Of a stretch of 64,000 nt of DNA, positions 57,866 to 64,000 are shown one piece after another. A program made the position numbers and the translations under genes. Source of the DNA: a virus. Location: the IMG/VR virus record IMGVR_UViG_3300020057_000001, positions 1 through 64,000 of that record, one strand, 5' to 3'. The stretch's first letter is position 1; each line of letters starts with the position of its first letter. Below the pieces are notes generated by a model that was not told the DNA's origin, did no database searches, and worked only from the letters and a program-made list of their open reading frames with translations.

Positions 57866-60229
57866 ATGGCGTTCTTTACTAGAGGTAGCGTCTCCATCCA
57901 ACGCGACCTCGCAATTGGTCGTAATTTGACGATAGTCAATCCGGGCTACGTCCAGTTCAACGACGCAGCTTCAAACTTCATACGTCTTCTTGGTCCAAGC
58001 ACCGTTGTCTCCTCTTACACTATCACTTTGCCTGCCACTGCTCCAGGCACCAATCAAACTTTACAGTTTGACGGGACAAACTATATCTGGTCTTCCGCTG
58101 GGTCGGGTACAGTTACATCTGTAGCCCTCACGGCTCCCGTAGAATTTAGCGTGTCGGGATCGCCTATAACAGGCGCGGGCACACTAGCAATAACCAAGAC
58201 GACACAACCAGCCAACTTTGTTTGGGCGGGACCCGCAACAGGTGGACCGGCGGTGTCTGCGTTTCGTGCGCTTGTTTCAGGAGACATCCCTGTTCTGTCT
58301 TACGTCAGTTCAATCACAGCGGGTACTGGACTTTCGGGCGGAGTAATTACAAGCTCGGGTACTATCAATATAGCCACTACGGGTGTGGCAGCAGCGGCCT
58401 ACGGGTCAGCTTCCTCTGTAGCCACTTTTACAGTGAACACCCAAGGGCAACTCACAACAGCAGCAACCACAGCCATTCAAATTGGTCAGTCGCAAGTTAC
58501 AAGCCTTGTCTCAGACTTAACAGCAAAAGCTGCCACCACCCTTCTGCTAAACACGGGTACTGGGCTTACAGGTGGCGGGGACCTTTCGGCTAACCGCACT
58601 TTCTCCATAGCCAACACGTCCGTAATAGCGGGCTCCTACGGGTCTGCGACTCAATCACCGACGTTTACAGTGAACGCGCAAGGGCAACTAACGATTGCGG
58701 GCAACACGACAATTGCACCTGCTTTCTCTTCGCTCACAAGTACTCCCACTACCCTTGCGGGCTACGGGGTAACCGACGCTATCCAAAACGTCCTGGGTAC
58801 TCCAAGTATCTCTTCTAACGCAATTGCGAGCCGTCCCGTTTTTGGGACGGCGGGTCGTCTTTTTGTTTCGACCGACACAAAGCTGTTATTTCGCGACACG
58901 GGATCAGCATGGGAAGCCATTGCGGGCTCTGTTACGTCGATCGCTACGGGGACCGGACTTACCGGTGGAACGATTACGGGGACAGGGACTATCGCCCTAG
59001 CTGATACTGCGGTAGTAGCTGCCGCTTATGGGTCGGCTTCTGCGGTCGGTACTTTTACAGTAGACGCACAAGGTCGTTTAACAACAGCAGCAACCACAGC
59101 CATTCAAATCGGTCAGTCGCAAGTTACAAGCCTTGTCTCAGACTTAGCAGCAAAAGCTGCCACAGCAACAACAATCACAGCGGGTACTGGGCTTACAGGT
59201 GGCGGGGACCTTTCGGCTAACCGCACTTTCTCCATAACCAACACGGCAGTGACCCTTGGAGCCTACGGGTCTGCTACTCAAACACCTACGTTTACAGTCA
59301 ACGCGCAAGGGCAACTTACAGCCGCTGCAAATGTGCTCATCGCTCCTCTTTTTTCCTCAGTGGCATCGAAACCAACTACCCTTGCGGGCTACGGGATCAC
59401 TGACGGTATTCAAAACGTCCTAGGTACTCCGAGTATCAGCTCAGACCTTATTGCAAACCGCCCTACTTTTGGAACAGCAGGGAGGCTGTTTGTCGGAACG
59501 GACACGGCACTCATTTATAGAGACACGGGCGCTGCGTGGACTGTTCTAAGCCCTTCGTCAGGTGGAACAGTTACATCTGTGGCTTTAAGTCTACCTGCAA
59601 TTTTTACAGTCAGTGGATCGCCCGTCACAACCACTGGCACACTGACAGGGACACTAGCGACACAAACGGCAAACATCATATTTGCGGGGCCTTCAACTGG
59701 CGGAGCTGCTGTTCCGACTTTTCGCTCGCTCGTTTCAGCGGATATCCCAACCTTAGACTTTGCGAAAATAACATCAGGTACGGTACCAGTAGGGCAGGGC
59801 GGGACAGGAATAACCACCACGCCGTCAAACGGGCAGATCCCGATAGGAGACGGAACCACTTACTCGGCGGCGGCTTTAACGGCGGGTATCGGGGTCGCTG
59901 TTACCAACGGTGCCGGTAGCATTACTTTAGCTGCCACAGGAGCTATCCCTGCCACAGTTTCGACAAGTACCTCGTTAACCCTAACCGCAGCTAACTGCGT
60001 CGTCATTCTCACGGCAACTACCGCGAGGTCGGTCACTCTTCCTACGGCGCCCGTAAACGGGTCTCAGATTATGCTTAAAGACGGAGCAGGTACTGCGGCT
60101 ACTGCAAACATTTCGGTTGTAGCTGGTGGCGCGGACACCTTAGAAGCCCTCGGCACGCCGATAGACGCAGATGGAGCTGCGGTGTGCTACGTTTATTTAA
60201 CAAGTACGACAAGGTGGTATGTAATCTAA
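57866..60229 (+). CDS. Tail fibre protein with duplicated internal module
   Basis: 787 residues, Gly/Thr/Ala-rich. It has two copies of a roughly 205-residue module (first about 150-355, second about 356-565), each with GTGLTGGGDLSANRTFSI, TPTFTVNAQGQLT and IQNVLGTPSISS; DNA copies at 58454-58536 and 59081-59163 differ at only 2 of 83 positions. GTVTSVAL...SGSP blocks flank them. The C-terminus (SLTLTAANCVVILTATTARS then LPTAPVNGSQIMLKDGAG) is a common fibre tip domain. It ends the rightward virion gene block. Confidence 0.85.
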   Translation: MAFFTRGSVSIQRDLAIGRNLTIVNPGYVQFNDAASNFIRLLGPSTVVSSYTITLPATAPGTNQTLQFDGTNYIWSSAGSGTVTSVALTAPVEFSVSGSPITGAGTLAITKTTQPANFVWAGPATGGPAVSAFRALVSGDIPVLSYVSSITAGTGLSGGVITSSGTINIATTGVAAAAYGSASSVATFTVNTQGQLTTAATTAIQIGQSQVTSLVSDLTAKAATTLLLNTGTGLTGGGDLSANRTFSIANTSVIAGSYGSATQSPTFTVNAQGQLTIAGNTTIAPAFSSLTSTPTTLAGYGVTDAIQNVLGTPSISSNAIASRPVFGTAGRLFVSTDTKLLFRDTGSAWEAIAGSVTSIATGTGLTGGTITGTGTIALADTAVVAAAYGSASAVGTFTVDAQGRLTTAATTAIQIGQSQVTSLVSDLAAKAATATTITAGTGLTGGGDLSANRTFSITNTAVTLGAYGSATQTPTFTVNAQGQLTAAANVLIAPLFSSVASKPTTLAGYGITDGIQNVLGTPSISSDLIANRPTFGTAGRLFVGTDTALIYRDTGAAWTVLSPSSGGTVTSVALSLPAIFTVSGSPVTTTGTLTGTLATQTANIIFAGPSTGGAAVPTFRSLVSADIPTLDFAKITSGTVPVGQGGTGITTTPSNGQIPIGDGTTYSAAALTAGIGVAVTNGAGSITLAATGAIPATVSTSTSLTLTAANCVVILTATTARSVTLPTAPVNGSQIMLKDGAGTAATANISVVAGGADTLEALGTPIDADGAAVCYVYLTSTTRWYVI
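58454..58536 (+). repeat. Intragenic fibre repeat, copy 1 (copy 2 at 59081-59163)
   Basis: 81 of 83 bases identical to 59081-59163, the same strand and frame, within a tandemly duplicated module of about 625 bp in the fibre gene. Confidence 0.85.
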
Positions 60230-60378
60230 GGTTTTTTGGTCAGTTCTTCCATTAGACGCTTTACCTGTTCCGTGGAGTGTTTAAGCTGTTTGATACGTTC
60301 CTCTAAGGTCATGTGAGGAGGCGGTTCTTTGATTTCTTTGGTTTTTTTCCATGCGTCTAAACTAATCACTTTTGTCAT
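60226..60378 (-). CDS. Small protein with MTKVISL N-terminus
   Basis: 50 residues starting MTKVISLDAWKKTKEIKEPP, ending in a charged coiled-coil-like helix (LEERIKQLKHSTEQVKRLME). The ATG at 60378 is preferred over one at 60453 because the N-terminal motif is shared with the genes at 61804 and 60802. Convergent with the fibre gene, overlapping its last 4 bases. Confidence 0.55.
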   Translation of the reverse strand: MTKVISLDAWKKTKEIKEPPPHMTLEERIKQLKHSTEQVKRLMEELTKKP

Positions 60379-60441
60379 GCGGAACCCTAAGGTATTGGGA
60401 CGGTTGAGTATTTTTGAAACCTGTAGTGGGATACGATTAAC

Positions 60442-60471
60442 TTTACAATTCACTGACGCGTGCGGTAAAAT
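60442..60471 (+). promoter_or_regulatory. Possible sigma-70-like promoter
   Basis: TTTACA, 18-base spacer, TAAAAT, about 30 bp upstream of the ATG at 60502. Moderate match. Confidence 0.45.
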
Positions 60472-60501
60472 GTGAAAAGACTTTACAACTAGGAGACTAT
60501 A

Positions 60502-60801
60502 ATGCCAATTACTTCAGATACACAACAAAGACTCGAAATCGCTCTTGCTAGCTCTACAGCCGCGGCTGACCTTCTCGCCTTAGCAAGTGCTGGTTCAGTT
60601 ATTGCCCAGACTCCCCCTGCGGCAGCACCTACGTTTACCCCCGCATCTGCTCTCACAGGTGTTGACGGTACAGGAAGCAACGCAGCTCCTTTGGCTGGAA
60701 CTAACACACGCCTCGGTGGTCATGACACCCAAATCGTAGCTTTGACCTCTTTGGTCAACAGCTTGCGGACTAAGTTGATTGACGCTGGAATTCTCGTTTA
60801 A
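60502..60801 (+). CDS. Small virion-like protein
   Basis: 99 residues, Ala/Thr/Pro-rich (TPPAAAPTFTPASALTGVDG), ending with a helix (VNSLRTKLIDAGIL). SD AGGAGACTATA. Only plus-strand gene among leftward neighbours; its own promoter is likely. Composition resembles short fibre or whisker proteins; family not known. Confidence 0.65.
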   Translation: MPITSDTQQRLEIALASSTAAADLLALASAGSVIAQTPPAAAPTFTPASALTGVDGTGSNAAPLAGTNTRLGGHDTQIVALTSLVNSLRTKLIDAGILV

Positions 60802-61140
60802 TCACTTGATCCTGTAGCTTCGCAAAACATTTTTATTATTTTTAGCGCGCGCGAGCTTCATGTGCTCTTGCGCTTCTTTGTTTTTTGCTATTGTGCCTTC
60901 GAGCGTGCTGGGTTGGTTGGCTTTGAGATGTCTTAGAGCTTGCTCAAAGCTCGCACATTCGACTACATCGTCAGCGCCCTGGTCAAACTGGTCATACGAA
61001 CCCCAGCGTTTAGTCGACCGGTCGTACACATCTACGTTGTGTTGACCGTCTTCTCGGTACACCTTTGCATTGTCGGCATAGTAAGTGTAAGCGCCATGGT
61101 CGGCGGCTTCTTTATTAAAGATATTTATCACGTCGGTCAT
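60802..61140 (-). CDS. Hypothetical protein with MTDVINI N-terminus
   Basis: 112 residues from ATG 61140 (SD GGAAAGAAT). Begins MTDVINIFNKEAADHGAYTY, acidic middle (YDQFDQGADDVVECASFEQA), basic C-terminal helix (KLARAKNNKNVLRSYRIK). Not recognised. Its stop abuts the end of the convergent gene at 60801. Confidence 0.6.
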   Translation of the reverse strand: MTDVINIFNKEAADHGAYTYYADNAKVYREDGQHNVDVYDRSTKRWGSYDQFDQGADDVVECASFEQALRHLKANQPSTLEGTIAKNKEAQEHMKLARAKNNKNVLRSYRIK

Positions 61141-61228
61141 TATTCTTTCCAATCAAAAGCGAACCACAAGAAAAATAAAATCCCAAAAAGCAAATAAAAG
61201 GTCAAATGTTCCACTGCGCGCTTCTTTC

Positions 61229-61465
61229 TTAGTACTCGGAGGGTTCGTGCCAGACTTTAGTTAGTTCTTCCGAGAACCGCCCGCTGGTAGCGTACTCGGG
61301 GTCTTGCAGTGTAATGTCGGGCGAGATGGTGCAGCCTAGCGCCCTCGCTTGATCAAGCGCATGGTTGACAGCAGAAGGCGCATAAGACATGCGACCGTCT
61401 GCGTACCTACGAGCCCAAAAACCCAACTCTTCAACTAAACGTCTTAGTGCGTCTTCATGTGTCAT
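61229..61465 (-). CDS. Hypothetical phage accessory protein
   Basis: 78 residues; helical and charged, starting MTHEDALRRLVEELGFWARR. It overlaps the upstream gene by 11 bp. No known domain seen. Region 61141-61228 upstream of the neighbouring gene holds no further frame. Confidence 0.6.
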   Translation of the reverse strand: MTHEDALRRLVEELGFWARRYADGRMSYAPSAVNHALDQARALGCTISPDITLQDPEYATSGRFSEELTKVWHEPSEY

Positions 61466-61775
61466 GTAGCACCTTTACTTGATGTTCTGCTTGTTTAATC
61501 AACTCGTCCATAGCATCCGTTTGCCAAGTCATGTAAAACCGGAGTGTCCCAAACTTCTCTTTTACTTGAGACGCTTTTGGGCGCGCACCCTCCTCGTCCG
61601 CTGGTTCATCTGCTATTAAGCATTCAAGCTTTTCACTCAGTCGCCGAATGGCAGGTTCCCAAGCGTCCGGTACGTCAAAACCCCAACACATACAGGTGGA
61701 TCTTGCACTTGCTTGGCGGTCTGCGTAAAGCAGCGGGAAGTCTCTACAGAGAGCGTCGTCTAGTTCAGCCTTCAT
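61455..61775 (-). CDS. Hypothetical protein of the QVKEKFGTLRFY phage family
   Basis: 106 residues from ATG 61775 (SD GAGGACGGAC). The motif SQVKEKFGTLRFYM around residue 76 is shared by many short phage proteins of unknown function, which also have the aromatic CWGFDVPDAWEPAI region and an acidic middle. Function unknown. Confidence 0.7.
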   Translation of the reverse strand: MKAELDDALCRDFPLLYADRQASARSTCMCWGFDVPDAWEPAIRRLSEKLECLIADEPADEEGARPKASQVKEKFGTLRFYMTWQTDAMDELIKQAEHQVKVLHDT

Positions 61776-61803
61776 GTCCGTCCTCACTGTTTGGGTAGTC
61801 TGT

Positions 61804-62088
61804 CTATGGGAGGTTGGCGGCTTTTAAATCCCGCCTTGCCTTGGCAATACGCTCTTTTAGCACTTTACGGGTTTCGTCAGATGGGTCCTCGTTTAGCCAA
61901 CCTTCATTCTGTTCTTGAAAGCGCTTTAGCTCAGCTCGCTCTGTTTTGGTCAAAGCCATTCTCGAAGGTGCTTCTTGTGCTATTGCGAGAGCGCTCACAC
62001 GAGAAGGTTTTTTTACCTTCTTAGGCTTCTCTACTTCTTCTATTATCCCAGTTGCTCTATAAGTACCTAAACTAATTATCTTTGTCAT
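61804..62088 (-). CDS. Small basic protein with MTKIISL N-terminus
   Basis: 94 residues, ATG at 62088 behind AGGAGATTGC and about 35 bp from a sigma-28-type promoter. Begins MTKIISLGTYRATGIIEEVE, followed by a Lys-rich stretch (KPKKVKKPSRVSALA) and a charged helical C-terminus. Shares its first residues with three other genes in the window. Function unknown. Confidence 0.62.
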   Translation of the reverse strand: MTKIISLGTYRATGIIEEVEKPKKVKKPSRVSALAIAQEAPSRMALTKTERAELKRFQEQNEGWLNEDPSDETRKVLKERIAKARRDLKAANLP

Positions 62089-62121
62089 GCAATCTCCTGC
62101 TTGTTTCAAACTCTACCTATG

Positions 62122-62148
62122 GTTTCGGACGTGTCCGTTCAGACTTTA
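62122..62148 (-). promoter_or_regulatory. Sigma-28-type promoter, leftward
   Basis: Minus strand: TAAAGTCT, 11-base spacer, TCCGAAAC. The -10 has one change in the CGATA core. It lies between 62163 and 62088, facing the gene at 61804-62088. Confidence 0.55.
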
Positions 62149-62162
62149 GCATTATTTTCAGT

Positions 62163-62501
62163 TTACTGAAAAAAAGCTAGCGGATGTGTCCATGAGTATT
62201 CCTGTGCCCATTCTCGTGGCGTTAACGGTCTAGTAGTCCAAGAGAGATTTGAAAACTGCGCACCAAGCAATTCTGGCAAGACTTGGGTGACCATCTGCGT
62301 GCGCTCGGTGCTGTGTTTGTGTGTGAATGCGGTGCTCACAATCGACAATTCGGCAAAGCCATCAGTCAGGCCGTTTGCGCTATGGATTACGATTTTTACA
62401 AGAGGGTCGCTCCAGTACGTAGACAACACCTTTCTAAGATGTTCTTCCAATTGACCTATTACCACTTCTGTTGCCGATACGTCGTTGAAAAGCTCAGTCA
62501 T
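62163..62501 (-). CDS. Hypothetical protein
   Basis: 112 residues, alpha/beta composition (VIGQLEEHLRKVLSTYWSDP), no motif. Start ATG behind GGGAGTCGA, overlapping the preceding gene's stop by 8 bp. Not recognised. Confidence 0.6.
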   Translation of the reverse strand: MTELFNDVSATEVVIGQLEEHLRKVLSTYWSDPLVKIVIHSANGLTDGFAELSIVSTAFTHKHSTERTQMVTQVLPELLGAQFSNLSWTTRPLTPREWAQEYSWTHPLAFFQ

Positions 62502-62706
62502 TCGACTCCCAGAGTTGTTCCATGCGCTCGGTTAATCTTACGACTTCCCGCGCAGTGTCCGTTCTAAATTCTGTAGAAAACCAGTTAGTAGGGGCTTCGT
62601 TCAAGAAGCGAAGCAGAGCCGCACGCTGCCGCGCCGTGTGTAGGTATTCCGAGGGTATGTATTCCGTCAAGATGCCTGATAAACTCGACGGGTAGTGATG
62701 CGTCAT
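62494..62706 (-). CDS. Hypothetical small helical protein
   Basis: 70 residues, helical and charged (YLHTARQRAALLRFLNEAPT), acidic C-terminus. SD GAAGGAGAAAGA. Overlaps both neighbours (4 bp and 8 bp). Function unknown. Confidence 0.6.
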   Translation of the reverse strand: MTHHYPSSLSGILTEYIPSEYLHTARQRAALLRFLNEAPTNWFSTEFRTDTAREVVRLTERMEQLWESND

Positions 62707-63104
62707 TCTTTCTCCTTCATTAGGTAGTCTAGATAATCTTCTTGCCCTGCCGCAATATACGCTAGCGTCTCATAAGGAATTGATGCGTAAGCCTGTTCGT
62801 GCGACATGCCCTTCATGCGGTTTTTAATATAGTACGAAAGATAGGAACTGTAAAACTTAAGCCAGCCAATTTCTCGCACCTGCAAGCAGTGAACATTTTC
62901 GTGGGCGCGCACCTTGGGGTCAATCTCTACCTCAAAGAAAAACACGATAGGGTAAAGTACGAACCCGCTCGGTATTTTCTTACTGCTAGTGGGTAGATGT
63001 ACAAACACCGAGCACGCTTCTCCTTTTAGTGGAGGCAGAAATTTTAGCTCAACCATTGAAAGGTTAAGCCACAGTAACAACGCTATTAGTATCCACCGCT
63101 TCAT
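62703..63104 (-). CDS. Membrane-tethered or secreted zincin-like protein (HExxH)
   Basis: 133 residues from ATG 63104 (SD TTGGAGTACT). Residues about 4-19 (WILIALLLWLNLSMVE) form a signal-anchor. The zinc motif HENVH lies at 68-72, followed by a helical region and IPYETLAY with a possible third ligand Glu near 110. This layout occurs in short bacterial and phage zincin-like proteins in which HExxH is followed by GW...F and a later E. Activity is unproven. It is a second metalloprotease-like cargo, distinct from that at 34364-34870. Confidence 0.7.
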   Translation of the reverse strand: MKRWILIALLLWLNLSMVELKFLPPLKGEACSVFVHLPTSSKKIPSGFVLYPIVFFFEVEIDPKVRAHENVHCLQVREIGWLKFYSSYLSYYIKNRMKGMSHEQAYASIPYETLAYIAAGQEDYLDYLMKEKE

Positions 63105-63118
63105 AGTACTCCAAGTCC

Positions 63119-63433
63119 TTAACAATATTCCGTGGAATCGTCTTCGTCCGTAGGGGTGGGTGCAAGAGGTTCAAAGAATTTTGCTGGGTTTGCCGTGCCG
63201 TGTACCTGTTTTAAGTTGGTGACGTCTAAGTTGATACCAAGCGGCACGCGGTCGCCTTTCATATTGCAGCACGCAATTCCCGTCACGTGTGCGCCCGAAG
63301 AAACCGATGTAGTTTTAAAAATTTTAAAGACTAAACGGCTACGTCCCATTTCATGAGTGGCGTAGAACACCTGGGTAGTTTTAGGGTTTTGGAGCTGTAT
63401 GCGGGCGTGTGTGAAACATTCTGTCAAGTTCAT
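63119..63433 (-). CDS. Hypothetical protein, first gene of a leftward operon
   Basis: 104 residues, beta-rich in the middle with adjacent cysteines (GIACCNMKGDRV) and an acidic tail (PTDEDDSTEYC). SD AGGAGATTTTT, and a sigma-28-type promoter about 36 bp upstream. Function unknown. Confidence 0.65.
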   Translation of the reverse strand: MNLTECFTHARIQLQNPKTTQVFYATHEMGRSRLVFKIFKTTSVSSGAHVTGIACCNMKGDRVPLGINLDVTNLKQVHGTANPAKFFEPLAPTPTDEDDSTEYC

Positions 63434-63468
63434 AAAAATCTCCTACGTGCGAACTAAGTCTACATTAG

Positions 63469-63494
63469 TTATCGGCAGGAATTTTCAAACTTGA
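63469..63494 (-). promoter_or_regulatory. Sigma-28-type promoter, leftward (10-base spacer)
   Basis: Minus strand: TCAAGTTT, 10-base spacer, GCCGATAA. The -10 is a perfect FliA consensus; the spacer is one base shorter than in the others. It faces the operon starting at 63433. Confidence 0.72.
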
Positions 63495-63500
63495 GGAAAA

Positions 63501-63659
63501 TTATTTCTTTTCTTCTTTATTTCTGTACTTGAGAAAAGTCTCGTTTTGTTTCGCCCAGATAGCGTGGAAGGCTGTAAGTTCTAGCTCTTTTACGCGCTTG
63601 TCGAGTTCTTTAATAATTTCAAGCAGGTCTTTAACGGTAGGCTTGGCGGGCAACTTCAC
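63501..63659 (-). CDS. Small coiled-coil protein
   Basis: 52 residues from a GTG start at 63659 with a good SD (AAGGAGTTATC): MKLPAKPTVKDLLEIIKELD then KRVKELELTAFHAIW, a helical, Lys/Glu-rich sequence. Located between thyX and the sigma-28-type promoter. Too short for the usual size cut-off; function unknown. Confidence 0.55.
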   Translation of the reverse strand: MKLPAKPTVKDLLEIIKELDKRVKELELTAFHAIWAKQNETFLKYRNKEEKK

Positions 63660-63714
63660 GATAACTCCTTAAGAAGATCAAGATGGACCTATATTGGGAA
63701 AGACTGGTAGGGAG

Positions 63715-64000
63715 CTAAAGCCATTTTTTGGCTTGCCCGATAGCCGGAAACTGTTCACAAAAAACGTGTTGTATAGCCAAAGCGATATCTCTGTGTTCTT
63801 TTTGCGTTGAGACATCGGTCCTAAGGTCGAGGTAGTGTATCCAGTTGCGGAGGTTGTTTGTCATGTAAAGAGTTGTAGAGGTACCTAAAGGAAGGAGAAA
63901 ACGCGCTTGCTCTTTAGCAATGTTTTTATCTAACGCCTCTTGGTAAAGCCTAGTGCTTAAGCTCTGAACTTGAATTTGCGCGTCCAGAAACCACGCAAGG
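63715..64000 (-). CDS. thyX: Flavin-dependent thymidylate synthase, C-terminal part (5' end beyond window)
   Basis: The frame enters from the right edge and stops at 63715, giving 94 C-terminal residues. It contains the ThyX hallmarks: EQARFLLPLGTSTTLYMTNN, NLRNWIHYLDLR and the later QKEHRDIALAI with the aromatic and acidic positions of the dUMP/flavin site. ThyX makes dTMP from dUMP with flavin and methylenetetrahydrofolate. The N-terminal RHRxxSxNExS motif lies outside the window. Confidence 0.85.
   Translation of the reverse strand, partial: LAWFLDAQIQVQSLSTRLYQEALDKNIAKEQARFLLPLGTSTTLYMTNNLRNWIHYLDLRTDVSTQKEHRDIALAIQHVFCEQFPAIGQAKKWL

Overview
The window is one arm of a large tailed double-stranded DNA phage (or prophage) genome, most probably a contractile-tailed myovirus. 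It carries a baseplate J homologue and other baseplate/tail proteins, a terminase-portal-head-morphogenesis block, a candidate prohead protease, three fibre-like proteins, two cell-wall hydrolases, an SF2 helicase, three DNA methyltransferases and the edge of a ThyX gene. Genes are packed tightly with ATGA-type overlaps. I saw no rRNA, tRNA, CRISPR or insertion sequence, and no gene-free stretch over 300 bases. The major capsid protein was not recognised. Three lipobox lipoproteins and a secreted protein point to a Gram-negative host.

Layout. 1-3939 (-): eight tandem paralogous ankyrin-repeat genes, the last cut by the window edge. 3973-6271 (-): membrane protein, C5-cytosine methyltransferase and small genes, all co-directional with the ankyrin array. 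6443-18948 (+): baseplate genes, including a 2268-residue J protein. 18989-23115 (+): a second array of eight ankyrin paralogues. 23193-30764 (+): putative small terminase, large terminase with a mini-intein, unknown structural protein, portal. 30761-31260 (-) and 31395-34014 (+): small genes and head-morphogenesis genes. 34040-39994 (-): helicase, methyltransferases, a collagen-stalked lipoprotein protease, a lipoprotein metalloprotease and others. 40156-45079 (+): prohead protease candidate, small virion proteins, a fibre. 45210-52749 (+): homing-endonuclease-like gene, lysis and secreted proteins, regulators. 52860-60229 (+): receptor-binding and fibre genes. 60226-64000 (-): small accessory genes, a zincin and thyX.

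The most striking signals are: (i) at least eleven intergenic sites matching the sigma-28/FliA promoter consensus TAAAGTTT-N11-GCCGATAA, placed ahead of both ankyrin arrays, the helicase operon, the lysis region and several accessory genes, while capsid genes have sigma-70-like sites; (ii) sixteen ankyrin paralogues whose lengths are quantised as 37+29n residues, with variation focused on presumed binding positions and blocks shared between the two arrays; (iii) a trypsin-like lipoprotein with a collagen-like stalk, inserted downstream of the helicase together with a second copy of the helicase 3' end; (iv) an endonuclease-free intein abutting the Walker B motif of TerL.

Host inference. A phage that puts so many genes under FliA-type promoters probably infects cells in which FliA is a dominant sigma factor. 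Attack-phase Bdellovibrio and like organisms fit this and fit the lipoprotein/protease cargo, but this is inference and the sequence alone does not prove it.
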